DNA from: Diphasiastrum complanatum
Taxonomy: Eukaryota > Streptophyta > Lycopodiopsida > Lycopodiales > Lycopodiaceae
Reading direction: 5' to 3'
Length of the DNA stretch: 64,000 nt
Assembly: GCA_029204225.1 (NCBI GenBank)
Contig: CM055097.1
Span: 37,622,976 to 37,686,975, forward strand
Shown here in pieces: positions 21,291 to 33,254 of this stretch. Under the pieces are notes generated by a model. It did no database searches, was not told the origin of the DNA, and saw only the letters and a program-made list of their open reading frames with translations. Each line of letters starts with the position of its first letter. Positions within the stretch are counted from its first letter, which is position 1. Position numbers and translations under genes: made by a program.

Positions 21291-21600
21291 GGAGCTTGTT
21301 GGGGCAAATGATCCTAGCATATGGGCTGATCCCACAGACTTTAAGCTTGAGAGATTTCTTGATTTGGAACTGGATATCACTGGATCCAAAAAAATCACAA
21401 TGATTCCCTTTGGAGCTGGCCGAAGAATTTGTCTTGGTTTGGGTTTAGCTATGTTGCACCTCAATTGCATTCTGGTACAACTCATGCAGAGCTTTGAGTG
21501 GAGCACTTCAGCAGTACATGAAATAATTGATCTCATTGAAACACATGAGTTCACAATGGTGATTAGAACTCCCTTAAGAGTTTTCATCCAACCTAGGTGA
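21286..21600 (+). pseudogene. Cytochrome P450 C-terminal fragment (CYP77/CYP89-like)
   Basis: About 104 codons encode DPSIWADPTDFKLERFL (the PERF region, with Leu for Pro), ITGSKKITMIPFGAGRRICLG (the haem-binding FxxGxRxCxG loop, with its Cys ligand intact), a following I/L-rich helix with FEWS, and a tail EFTMVIRTPLRVFIQPR that ends in a stop. The ending resembles the CYP77A/CYP89 group, which are microsomal monooxygenases. The first ~400 residues (membrane anchor, oxygen-binding helix, ExxR) are absent, and a repeat lies directly upstream. It is either a terminal exon whose upstream part has been displaced, or a captured fragment. I favour a relic. Confidence 0.82.
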
Positions 21601-23070
21601 ACTAAAAAGGTTTACTCGCAATGGATTGCTTTGTTTGTATATATAAAATCCTAGTGACATAGTGTAGCTAAACGAGTCCAATATTCCAAATCTTATATAT
21701 GAGCTACATTCATGTACACATATCTAGTAGAGACTCTATTTAAATAATCTACATACTTATTCTCCATATGTTAATTTACACATGTAAGTCTCTTATGTAA
21801 TAGCACAATGTTAAATAATTTACACACATGTTCTTGAGGTGTTAATCTACACACGTGTTCTCAAGATGTTCTAGATGCAAGGGACATTCATGTGCTATTA
21901 CACCATCAATGAGTTGTCCAATGGGTGGTGAGTTGGTTATCATTTAATTTAGTGTTATGTGTAGGTTGAAAAAATTCACACATGTGGGAATGCTCTAATG
22001 TGTGAAATCGATCTCCAAAGCTTCGCTCATGCACTATAGATCACTATTGATTGAAATCCAAGATCAATGACAAGATCTAAGGCAAAAAGACCATTCTACA
22101 TGCATTCATTCATTACCAAAAGGTGTTTCACATATGTGGAGGACTTCATTAAACAAAATACTCGATGAATTGACGAACACCCTTGCATTCAAACGAATAT
22201 CGTATCCACGCAGCTTGCAAGGCTGAGTGACAACATGAGGTAAGGTACAATAGCCCGGTGGGTGCCTATGTCTAAATGAACCCACCACCACCTTCATCTT
22301 ATATATGTATATATACCTACACACACACACATATATATTTAGATATATCCATGTGTGATTAGGCCCGAGCTCATGAGGCTTCTCATTAAGGAGTGCACAG
22401 CAAATGCACTTGCATTTGCTACACAAGTCCCACACCATCCAAGGGGAGAGACATTTTTTTTTTCCCTTAACCCCATTCATCACCATTGGATGGAGTGGGG
22501 CCAACACTGCAGGTTCCCCTGGGGTGCACTCTTTAAGTACAACCGTTGAGTGGACTTGAGCTATATGGATGCTAGATTTCAACTACAAAAGCCTCATGCA
22601 AGCTTCAAACTCAGATTTTCTACACGTTGACAAGCACACTAGTCTTGAGGATTTTTAACACGATGACAAGCACACTAGTCTTGAGGATTTTTAAATCCTT
22701 ATCATAGGTATTGACACCTTATCATAGGTATTGACACTTCACATAGGGGATGAAGTGCTAGTTGTGTAGGCTACATTTCACATAGGGGGTGAAAGGCTAC
22801 GTCTGTTGCCTTGTAGTCCCTCCGGCAAATTAAGCTTCAAATGACATTTTAGCTACACCCACTCTCTCGAAGCCCGTTGCTCGTTTCTTCTACAATGATT
22901 TTAAACGGCATACCTTCTTTCAACATGCAAGGTATCATGTTGTTTTTATAGCATTCATCTTGAAATGTTGGTTTTTATAATTTTTCTTCTTTTAAAATGT
23001 GTTGAGTGTCTTGAACTCAGCAAAACAAGTTTGAGTATGAATTAATTTTTAAGATTCTGTAAATGAGAAC
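21601..23070. other. No gene; short tandem duplications and microsatellite
   Basis: Contains an AT/AC microsatellite (22300-22350). There is a 36-bp duplication (22628 and 22664, TGACAAGCACACTAGTCTTG...), followed at once by a 20-bp duplication (about 22698 and 22718, CCTTATCATAGGTATTGACA) and a pair of TTCACATAGGGG motifs. CACACGTGTT-like motifs near 21855 recall 48550. No coding signal seen. Confidence 0.5.
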
Positions 23071-23205
23071 ACTTGAGCTGTGAGTCTATTTTTGCAACTA
23101 CAATCGTTTTAGACTGTTGTTTGCTAGTAGCAGCCCGTAAGAACGGGAGAGTTGCTCCGCAACTATTTTTTTCTCTCTTCCTCCATTCGCGTCCCTTCAC
23201 CAGAA

Positions 23206-23697
23206 CGACTGCATCTTACACATCGCAGCACAGCGGTGTTGCAAAAAGAAAGAATAGGACTCTAATGGAAGCTACCAGATGTATGATGGCTTGCTCAAAA
23301 GCTCCAAGAGTATTGTGGGCTGAAGTGGTAGCAGAAGCAAAGTACAATTGCTCTATCCACCACGGAAGCAGAGTATAAGGCAATGTGTAGTGCAGCACAT
23401 GAAGCTATATGGTTGAGACATATCTTGGAAGAAGTTGGCATGAAACAGAAAAATCTCACAACTATACATAGCGACAGTCAGAGTGGCATTCAGCTAACAA
23501 AGAATCCAGTGTCCCATGCAAAAACCAAACACATTGAGATTCAGTATCACTTTATACGTGAGAGGCTGCTGAGTCATGAAATTCATGTTGTTCATTGTAG
23601 TACAGAAAAAGAACTAGCTGATATTTTCACTAAGCCACTTGTTAAAGAAAAGTTTGATAAGTTTAGATCAAAACTTTCTGTACTTAAAGTTTGTTGA
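23206..23697 (+). pseudogene. Ty1/copia integrase-RNase H fusion relic
   Basis: Integrase text QHSGVAKRKNRTLMEATRCM runs to about 23335, where it joins copia RNase H directly: ALSTTEAEYKAM, then HEAIWLRHILEEVG, then SDSQSGIQLTKNPVSHAKTK and ELADIFTKPL. The whole RT between these domains has been deleted. The RNase H end is fairly intact to its stop at 23697. The following 300 bp, with a purine stretch (AAGAGAGAGAG near 23740) and an inverted repeat CTCGCC/GGCGAG near 23823, is probably the 3' LTR, but its partner is not in view. Confidence 0.82.
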
Positions 23698-24321
23698 CTT
23701 TAAAGCTATGTATATGACTATATAAAAAGTAGACTCTACTTTAAGAGAGAGAGTTAGAATTAAAGTAGAATCACTATGTTACTGTACTGTGGTCCTATCA
23801 GTCGATAAGGATCAGTTGGCCTCGCCACGAGGCGAGTTGACGGGACACGCATCTCATCAACGACAACCTGGGTCATGCACGGGTTGCTTGAGTGAAGAAC
23901 TATATGTACAGTGTAATTTCATTTTGAGAAATACAGTTGCTACATGAGCTTGGTGTGGAGAGTGTTTTTCTGTCTGTATTACTGTGTAGCATGATCTGTG
24001 TTCCTGTTCAAAGCAAATTCTAAGTCACTATCTTACGGAAGCAAGCTCCACTTCCAAGTATTTGAAGCCTTGGGGAGAAAGATGAGCAAGCAAAAACAGA
24101 CTGAAAGGCGATGAGGCGAGCAAGACTCGTAGGAGGTTCTCAAGCGGGCTGAGATGTAGAGGCCGTTGAGAGATCTCCAATTTTGTGAAATAATTTTGAG
24201 ACAAATAAGCACTTGGTTTTACGAAAGCGACTAAAGATATATGCTTTTCCAAGTGCCAAGCGAAACCACATCATTCTACATGTGTTGTAGTGGGTCCTAC
24301 AACAGATTAGGGGGGGGATGA

Positions 24322-25450
24322 TGTTGGCAGATTCCAAGGAATCCCCAAGATGCCGAGCTGAGCTATATGAAGAGCACATCTCAACCTAGACCGAGGAGGT
24401 CTCAGAAGGAAGGGAAGAGGTAGAAGATGAGAGCCGAGAAATACTAGCTAGATATACAGTTCTACGTTATGTGAGCCTCATGGTGAATCCCAAAGAAGGA
24501 ATGACCATGTAGGAGCTAGTATCATTTATAGGCATTGTAATAAATGTAGACCCCTCTTAAACAAATTAGAGTGAGCCACCTTTTGATGGTGACCTCTATT
24601 GGAAGGGCTAAGTCCACTTGGAATTTGTAGATGAGTGGATTCCAATTAGGCTCCACATGGGCAGCCTCTTGGTCTATTTAAGAGACCCCCTCTCTTGTGA
24701 GGGAGCTTTACTTGTAATGTCATTTGCTCTTGTTGAATAAGGAAGATCCTCCACGAGTTCTTGGCAATCTTGAAGCTCCTTGTTCATGACAGCTGTCTTG
24801 AGTGATTCTTTTATGAACATGCACTTCCATTTCTTGAAAGTGGTTGTGGATTAGTTGTGGAATAGATTAATCTCCTGTTTTCTTTCCTTTTGCAATGTGA
24901 AGTAGAGTGGAATAGATTTCTTATTCTTGTTTTGAAGTAGTTTTAGCATACAAGTAAACCAAACATCCTGATATTGTGGTGTAGATCTTGTATATCCTTG
25001 ACATCTCAATTCTTGATGTTCTTGGGCTATCCAAGAATCAAGAGATGGGTGTTTCTTGATCTTTGGATTGCTATACTGCTGATTAGATAATTACGGTTTC
25101 TTGTTTCTTGTTCAATTTTGTGGATTAATCTGAGTGCATTTGTTGTTTCCTAATGTTTAGAGTTAATTAGAAGCAAGAACCGTTTGGTTATTCACTTGTG
25201 TTGCATGCAGATCTGTTGGTGAATGAGTTTTAGTTGCATGTGAATTGTGTGTGCATGTATCTGGAGTGAACAAATCCTAATCATCCCACTGACAGACTGG
25301 GAAATGTGTCTAAATAAAGAGAAGCCCTTCTGCCTAAACCAGCTTAATCCAAGAAGATATCTCTTAACGAGCCAATTACCTAGAACGAACAGAAACACCC
25401 GATTTTTAGAGACAAGAAAATCAAGAAAAAGCAAGAAAACTGTGTTCACA
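24322..25450 (+). repeat. Gypsy LTR related to 39772-40897
   Basis: Begins TGTTGGCAGATTCC after the purine tract GGGGGGGATGA. The preceding 150 bp (ACTTGGTTTTACGAAAG ... GTAGTGGGTCCTACAACAG) and the LTR interior (GACCGAGGAGGTCTC, CAAGAATCAAG) match the minus-strand element at 39772-43160. So it is the 3' LTR of a related element, in plus orientation. The right end is not resolved. Divergence from the other copies is considerable. Confidence 0.65.
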
Positions 25451-27139
25451 TATTCGCAGCATGAATCTGTGAACAAGTGTCTTGCTAACCTCCTCTCCCT
25501 CTGAACTGTGTTTTACAACAACCAAAGTCATGTAGCAAAAGTTATGGTCGTCGGAAGTTTGGCAATTTTTAGAGTGAAATTTGAAAACTTTCGAATTGTT
25601 CTGATTGCATGCATGTCTGTCAAGCAGAAAAAGTATCAAAGCTTGACCATCAGCTAGTGAGGGTACAATGCAAGAGCTTAACCACCTGCTCTGCGGAGGA
25701 GACTAGCTACGAGTGAGCTGGAAATAATGAGTGATCGTAGTAGTGGAGCGTGCTGTATGAAATGCCACGAGCTTCAACCTCATACACACTGGCTAAGCTT
25801 CGTTGGATCTATTAATTGGAATATCAACTTATTTTGATTTCTTGATATGGACTCTCTAGGTCATGTTGAGCCCTTTCTACCCACTTTGCTTTAAATAGCA
25901 CTAGACTAGCCCCCTAATTCCTTCAACAACGCCTTCCTCCATGCAACTCTCCTCCCCTACCAAATGCTTTAGTGCTTAGTGTTGGTTATGGCTTGGTTTG
26001 CATGACATGACATAATATAGTTGTATGTTTTGCAATTGAAGAGATACGATCTTATTCTAGGCTTTGGTGGTTTTCTGACATTAAGAGCAGTACTAAATTT
26101 TGGCACAACAATAGTTAGCTTTGCACGATCAAACAAGTAGTTCCTTTTGGGCGACATTGAGACTCATGAGGAGCATCAACACTAAGAATATGATTCTGAA
26201 CTTCAACTCCTCCACTCAAATGGGGCACCTCTTCCTGATGCCTTTCCACCACAGTACTCTAATACATCATTTTGCCTTCAGCTCCTCCACACAGATGAAA
26301 CTTCTTCATAATAATTTCCACCAGGATACTCTACAACTTTTAGTGGTATCTTCTTTTAAATCCTCATTCTTTTACAACACACCGTCCTTCTACATAATTA
26401 TTTTTATGGCATTTTTTTCCCGCTTCTTTACTTCGAGAGTTACTTTGACATCTTATGAATATATGTGATATAAGTTTTGCGTGGCATCTTTTGCTTCCAA
26501 ATTCTTCACATGACACCACTTCAACTATCTATTTTGGCAAATTCAAAAACATAGCAAGCGAAAAATAAGGACACTCATTACCTTAGGAACTTCTTAGGTT
26601 ATAATGCTATGCTGAAACCCTCCTACACCCTATGAATTGCTTTTGGGCTTGGTTTGGCCATTTAGTCACTAGGTCAACAACTTGATCATGTAAAGAATAT
26701 GAATTTCATCGAGTTCTCATTTAATAGCTTATAATTTAGGCTGAACCGCTGAACCTAAACCAAGTCCTATAAATGCCCATGATTCTACTTTAACAAGACA
26801 ATAGAACTCAGTGAGAATGTAGACAAGGCTAGTCGATACCCTAAACCTTAAACCCTTGACTTAGACCAAGGCCTATGAATGGCCATCAATATGCATCAAC
26901 AAGATGGCAAGATTCAAAGTGCAAACATGCCTTCGAATGAGCAACAATTCAATCATAGTTGAGAATCCTATTTCTTTCATATGTTATCTTATTCACAAAT
27001 GATTGAGTTGTAACACAGCCGGGACGACATAGACATTACACACAAAGGCTGATTTCAAGACTAAGGAAACAAACTGAAACGCGAGAGAAATTGAGGAAGA
27101 CGAGCAGCCAGCAAGGGGGCAGTGGCTGGCATTGCTTAC
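25451..27139. other. No gene recognised upstream of the CPWC exon's intron donor
   Basis: If the DsbA-like gene is real, this is the beginning of its first intron. I looked on the minus strand for an exon encoding the WHPF/LDP-like strand and did not see one. A loosely repeated CTCCTCCAC(A/T)CA...ACTCTA block lies at 26200-26340. Confidence 0.4.
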
Positions 27140-27235
27140 CTTGCCAACGTAACACCAGGGGCAGGCGATGTCGCTCCACACGTCCAGAAGCACTGCCATC
27201 TTTGTCTGCGAAGATACAACATATGGAGAAGACAC
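27140..27235 (-). CDS. First coding exon of a DsbA/FrnE-like oxidoreductase (CPWC active site)
   Basis: The minus strand encodes VLLDVWSDIACPWCYVGK. This is the N-terminal beta strand and CxxC redox site of DsbA-family (FrnE/YwbO-type) dithiol oxidoreductases, in which the two cysteines of CPWC form the catalytic disulfide. Coding ends exactly at AAG|GTAAGC, with the donor GT at 27139-27138, a strong plant 5' splice site in the place where the first exon would end. Two in-frame ATGs exist: the upstream one at 27235 adds twelve residues, while the inner one near 27199 (ATGGCAGTG) gives a more usual short N-terminus, so I favour the inner one. No continuation (a WHPF-like strand) was found in the next several kb. 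The only matching later exon I see is at 424-577. Confidence 0.7.
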
Positions 27236-27540
27236 AGCAGGCCGCCTCTAATTACAAGGCCTCTGCATTCTAATATAAAGGTATATGACGGGCCATAGCA
27301 AGTCCCCCAACACATGTTCATCCAAAATGGGGTAGATTTGTTAAATGTACTTTGCTAGGCGCTAGCTCAATTCCCAACCGCTGCGAAGTGACATCTTAGG
27401 AGCTTCTTCCTTACATGGCATTGCCCACATGATGTTGCTAGGTTGTATATGTTGTATATAACCGACCACTAGTTGTTTAACATCAAGGAGACAACTAGTA
27501 TCGGGAGCTCAGCGCCAAGAATGTGACGATGATTTGCATT

Positions 27541-30010
27541 TTGAATATTTGTAATATTTATTTTGATTTATGATTTGCTAAGAGAGCCATGAAATGCATC
27601 TTACTTTTCAAAGAGTGGCTTGAATTTCCGACCAAAGAAACTTTGGATGCCAAACTAATCAACTCAACCAATTCCATTGGATAAGAGAGCCATTGAATGA
27701 GTTGTTTTATTGTTGAATTTATTCCAAATTTTAGGATTGGAGATTATATATTAGATTTTTGAATATAGTGAAAAAGTTTTTTCTTTTATGATTGTGTAAT
27801 AAACAATAGTTGTTATTCATTAAGTAATTAACTTAGAGTGACATAAATTGAAACAATTATAACTAAAAAACAAATTCATTGTTTCAATTTCGTAGTTTTA
27901 TTTTACGTAGCAATTTTATCATTTAATTATGTACATTTTTATCTTGTATTCATATATGATTAATATTGTCACCTACTAATAATTGTCAAGCAAATTAGAA
28001 CAAAATAATAATATGATTCTTTATATTAATAATTTATGTAAAAAGAACGTAATTAAAATCACAAGTTTTCTTGTGACCATGAAAATAACAAGCAAAGATT
28101 GTTATGAAAACAAGTTTGTTACTTCATTAGAAAGTTAACAATCTAAGCTGTAATTTAGTATATATTATATTACAATAGTGTAAAATAGACCTTGAGAGCT
28201 TTAGTGATAAAAAAATGGCATTTCTCGTATGATTATGAACTCTGAATCTTACAACTTGAACTATAAGAAATAACTTATTTTTTTATTTTAGTCATAGACT
28301 TTGATTTTTCACTAAACATTATTGACAAAACAATAGTTCGTATAAGATTTGCTAAACAATAATTTAGCATTTTGTTGTTTATCTTGACATAATATTATAT
28401 TATGCAGTATATTTATTTTGTAAAGCAAAAAGTGTGTTGAAGTGACAAACGAAAGACATGATTTTAGTGACTTGATTGATTGTGTAGATATCGTGTGTGA
28501 TTTAGATGTTTTGTCTTTTCTTTCAAGATGTGGTTAGTTTGATTTATGTCATAATATTTTATAATTTAAATTTTAAATATTTGTAATGTTAATCTTGATT
28601 TTGTGATTTGATAAGAGATGCATGAAATGTATCCTGCTTGCCAAGAGTGGCTAGGACTTCCTGTAGAAGAACTGCCCCTATCGCCGAATCACTTGCGTCA
28701 GTTCGCACGACGTAAGGTAAATCGAGATTCCTGATATGTAAAACAGGAGCTGAAGCAACCGTTTGCTTGAGTTTCTCAAAGCATAGGTTCAATTCATCAT
28801 TCCACTCAAGAGGCTTGCTAGGTTGACCTCTCTTTTTCTTTTTATTAACTATGTCTTTAGTCAAATTATTTAAGGGTGCTACCACTTTAGCATAATCCTC
28901 AATTGACTTACGAAAGAAAACTTTAAAACCGAGAAAAAATTTAACTTCTCTAACAATCTTCGCTTTATATGCCAAGCTAACCAGCTGAGCCAAATCCATT
29001 GGATAAGAGAGCCACAAAATGAGTTGTTTTATTGTTAAATTTATTCCAAACTTTAGAAATAAAAATAATGAATTAGCTTTTTGAATATAGTGAGAAACAT
29101 TTTTTTTTTAATGATACAATAAATTTTGTAATTGTTCATTGCTGAGTAATTAATTTAGAGTGACACAAATTGAAATAAGACATTTAATCTTTTATTTTTA
29201 AATGAGCAATATGATGCTTACATATGATTAAACACTTAGGTTCTATATGTTTTTTAATAAGCTTTTGCCTAAATGTAGTGTCATCATTCATAACTATTTA
29301 TCTAGTTTTCATTAATTGCAAAAAATATTCATAGTTTTAAGTAGCACTTTTATCATTAGATTATGTACATATTTATCTTGTATTCATATTTAATGAAAAT
29401 TGTCACCTAATAATATTTGTCAAGCAAATTAGAACATGATAATAAGACTATAATTTCGTATATCAATAATTTGTGTAAAAAGAATGTAATAAAATCATGA
29501 GTTTTCTTGTGACCATGAAAATAAAAAATTAAAATTGTTATGAAAACAAGTTTGTTACTTTATTAGAAAGGTAACAAACTAAGTTGTATTTTATTATTCA
29601 TTATATTACGACAGTCATCCAAATATATTTGACAAAATGTCATTTCTCTTATTTAATTGAAACCATAGTGATATTATATATGATTGTGAATTGTGGATGT
29701 ATCTTACAACTTGAACTATGAGAAAAAGAACTTATTATTATACTTTAGTTATAAGCTTTGATTTTTCTCCAAAAATTATTGCCAAACAATAGTTCGAATA
29801 AGATTTAAACAATAACTTAGCATTTTGCTGTTTATCTTGACAAAGTATTATGTTATGCAGTATCTTTATTTTGTGAAGCAAAAAGTGAGATGAAACAAGA
29901 AATGAAAGACATGATTTTAATGATTTGACTGACTATGTGAGTTTCGTGTGTGATCTAGATGTTTTTTCTTTTCTTTTAAGATGTGGTTAGTTGGATTTAT
30001 GTGATTATAT
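27541..30010. repeat. AT-rich tandem duplication, two unequal copies
   Basis: Copy 1 (27541-28571) and copy 2 (28572-about 30010) match along their lengths: the same order of blocks such as GAGTTGTTTTATTGTT, TTGTCAAGCAAATTAGAACA, TTTTCTTGTGACCATGAAAA and GCATTTTGTTGTTTATCTTG. Copy 2 is longer mainly because it keeps about 300 bp of gypsy RT/RNase H sequence (28676-28975) missing from copy 1, and has an additional insertion near 29190-29330. Confidence 0.85.
28589..29017 (-). pseudogene. Gypsy RT connection / RNase H fragment
   Basis: The minus-strand frame reads VREVKFFLGFKVFFRKSIED with SIEDYAKVVAPLNNLTKD (RT thumb/connection), a Lys-rich insert, LCFEKLKQTVASAPVLH, and TDASDSAIGAVLLQE, the first RNase H strand with its catalytic Asp. 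Both ends run into the AT-rich repeat. It carries only ~110 meaningful codons and is a captured or residual fragment rather than a gene. Confidence 0.85.
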
Positions 30011-30291
30011 TCTATCGTTGTACTCATCACTTCATTTGTATGATTTGATGGCTTGACAAAGTGATTTAGCATTATAGGTTCATGCAATTGTTAATATAAG
30101 ATGAAATATTCTCAAATGAGATTATTAGCCTAGAAATATAAAAAATTTGGTGGTTACTTTAAGTTCCAAATCATGTCTCTAGAAACTAGGAGCTATTGGT
30201 GAGACTAGTAATCAACCACACGACTAGTCTTGATTCATCAACCAATCAGGTGAGATTTTATGATTTGAGTTATAGATGTTAGGTTTAGGTC

Positions 30292-31390
30292 TAAATCTCA
30301 TCCACTGTAGCCCTAAGTTGATATGTTATCCCTTATAAGAGTGCATTATGCTTTACTTTTTTGGATAATGTAGTTTCATTGTAAGCTTGATCTTTGGTGT
30401 TTATGTAATTGATTGAACTAACCAAGTATCTTACTATCTCATGCATGTTTCAGGTCCTCATGAATGTCTCATGCTTTGTGATGATTGGATTTTGGGAACA
30501 ATTGACAATGTAGTGACATTGTCTTAGAAATCTAAGACTAGCCTTGAAATTTGTTCTTAACTATTCCAATTTCCAATGTTTTTATTTGTGTGATTAATCT
30601 ATGATCCTAAAAACACTCAGTTTTACAAGCTTTACAACATAATACATTTTAAAATCAGAAAAATTCTGATTTATTTTCTAGAATTATGTTACATATACTA
30701 TTTGTTCTTCAATTAAACTCAAATTTGCTAGATCTTGAAACTCACGTTCAAATTTTAGAATACTTACAAAAACATTTGATAATATTATGGGTGTGTAAGT
30801 TTGTCCATTACTTTTGTTAATTGTTATTAATTTGTTTGTCAATCTCTTTTTTGGTTGTAATATGTTAATGATTTGTTGTATGTCTATTTCAATGAATTAT
30901 CTATTTGCATATTCTTGTATATAAAAATTAATATTTTTTTCTGAGTTGAGAAAATTGCTAAGTAATGAATCTCATGCAATGTAACCCTAATCCTCAAATC
31001 CGAGATGATCGACTATCTTTTATGAGAATGCATTGTGTTCTACTTTTTTAGATAAGCAAATTTGGAGAGCTTGGTAATATTGGAATTCGAGGCCGAGTTG
31101 TAGCTTCATTCTAGGCTTAATGTTTGATGTTATTGTGATTGATTGGAAATCAATAAAGTATCTTATTGTCTCACACATGTTTCGGGTTCTCATAAATTTG
31201 TCTTAATTGATGATCATTGGATTCTGGGAGCAATTGCCAATGTAGTAACATTGTCTTAGAAATCTAAGACTAGGCTTAGTTTTGCTATCTAGTTTAATCT
31301 CGAATATATTTTTGACTTGTGTGATTGATAGCTGATCCTTAAAACACTCATTTTCACAAGTCATTAAATATAATACAGTTTATAATCTAT
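30292..31390. repeat. Second, diverged duplication
   Basis: 30292-30655 and about 30966-31390 share the block order ATCTCATG/CC..GTA.CCCTAA, GCATT(A/G)TG, AAGTATCTTA, TCTCA..CATGTTTC(A/G)GGT, and the identical GTCTTAGAAATCTAAGACTAG. No reading frame. Together with the preceding repeat it makes this AT-rich tract a serial duplication zone. Confidence 0.7.
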
Positions 31391-32128
31391 ATCATAAATA
31401 AGAAACACTTGTATTAAATTATCTATTTTAGTTTTTGATTTATGAAAATTCATTTTCTAGCTATATTTCACATTGTTATTAGAACTGTTATTAAAAAAAG
31501 ACTAAACTTTTAACATACCTTCAAATAGTATCTTTATCTTTCGAAATCAAAGAGTTGTCTATCAAGTCTTTGAATAGTAATACAATGTTCGTATATATTT
31601 TTGATTTGTCAATGACATGTATATTAACTTACTGTCATTGACTTAACTCATATTAAGATATGGAAGGTCTTTGTTTGGCACTATAAATAAAACAAACTAG
31701 AAGGGTTTGTTTTGTTTGATTTTTTCCTAAAGTATTTTATGTATGAAGCATGAATTTTGTTCTCAAATGATTTATAGCAAAATCATAAAAGAATTTCATT
31801 TCTTCAAAAAAAAAAAACAACTAAAAATGTAAATATTGATGAATGTTCGATTATAAACTTTATAAATATGTAATTCTAGAAAAATACATTAGAATTTTTT
31901 TTATTTGTGATTTGATCTCATTTGTTTCCTTAAAATTTGATAGATATTTAACAAAATAAGCAGTTTATATATTTGTTAGATCTTAGAGAAAAAAAAAAGC
32001 CAATGATTGAGATAACAAGTCATGAACTAAAAGTAAAATTAAATTCTTCTTATTATGTTTTTTGAATTTTATGTTAGTATAAATGTTAATTGTAAATTGT
32101 TATATTAGTAATTTTGGCTTAAAGCTAG
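30656..32128. other. AT-rich, no gene recognised
   Basis: Apart from the second duplication copy, nothing coding or structural is seen. Composition is very AT-rich like the tract before it. Confidence 0.5.
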
Positions 32129-32469
32129 TGGAGTATTGCATGTCTGTGTGACGGATATAGGCAGGAGGACTGTATGAAGAGATGTGATCTATTTATAGTT
32201 GACCTGCATGGGGGTTGCATGGTTTCATGCACATGACTCTACTCTCTATATAATGAGGTAGGGATTCTCCCGTCGACATATTGGGTTTAGGTCACCAGTT
32301 TCTCTGTTCTCGTCTTGCTTCACATGGCATGGCTTGGGGACTAGATCAAGGTTTGATCTAGGATTAATTGGGCGGTTTGGCTCCATTGTCTCTCTTATTG
32401 TGTTCTCTTATCCTCATCTTAGGGGCAATCCTTTAGGGTCGTTACAAAAACATACATCCATCCCATTAC

Positions 32470-33254
32470 TTCGAGATAGATTACCTGAGATAGAAGCTGA
32501 TTTTTTGACGCAATCTCATGCAAGGTGACCCTCACCATTGCACTTGAAGCACAAATTCTTCTTACGAGCTTCGGCTATTTCTTTGCCACCCTTACGCAAC
32601 CGTCAAATTTTCCAAGCCCTTGTGGGATGCCATACTGCAAAGCTCCCAGCAACCTGATGTACTAGATGAGTTAAGACAACCGAAAAGTGGCTAAAGTGGT
32701 TCATAATGTAGATATGAGCTTACTTCATATAGGTGTTGCTAAAGTTAACAACATCACTTTACCAGTGCACTACAAATCTTACCCATCCGTGCAAGCCATT
32801 CTTGATAGTGGGTCTGGCGTGAATATTAACGGCCTCTTATTTGCCAAGGCATGTGGAATATCTACATTGGAAAAGTCTAAGTACAAGTTACGAATGGCTG
32901 TCCAAATAATGACAATGCATGCCGGTCACGTTCCATACGTTAAGCCATGAACTTACCACTTGCAAGTTCCTGTCTTTCTTCTCTCCTTAAAAAATTTTAC
33001 TGGAGGTGGAACTGCATGCTTCTTCTGGTTGGCTAACCTAGACTCTAAGTCTTGGTTCCTTTTATTAGTTTCAAGAAGTTGTTTATTAGTGGCTTGAATT
33101 TGTTGGTATAAAAGAGCTTGTGCCACATTGGATGGGTTTGATAGATCAAATGATGGGTTTTCATTGGTTTGATCCATTGGAGTTGCTTGTGTGTTTTCCT
33201 ATTATGCAAATACAACAACAAGTAATTCCAATTATAATGATAGAAATGCTTCAA
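32470..33254 (-). pseudogene. Gypsy gag relic (N-terminus and zinc knuckle), interrupted
   Basis: The minus strand at 33177-32953 reads MDQTNENPSFDL, a Gln/Asn-rich coiled segment, then PPPVKFFKERRK. At 32595-32480 the minus strand reads ARKKNLCFKCNGEGHLA(stop)DC, a CCHC knuckle with its Trp codon turned to TGA. Between them lies the protease fragment of 32687-32950 on the opposite strand, so gag is not contiguous. Confidence 0.62.
32687..32950 (+). pseudogene. Gypsy-like protease fragment inverted inside gag
   Basis: Frame of 87 codons with SVQAILDSGSGVNIN, the DSG retropepsin site, followed by CGISTLEKSKYKLRMA. The strand is opposite to the gag pieces on both sides. Lacks the C-terminal GRPWL block. 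Its orientation points to a local inversion or independent insertion. Confidence 0.68.

Noticed and set aside
22106-22582. 158-codon minus-strand frame
   Set aside because: It includes the AT/AC microsatellite and a hydrophobic low-complexity run. No domain seen.
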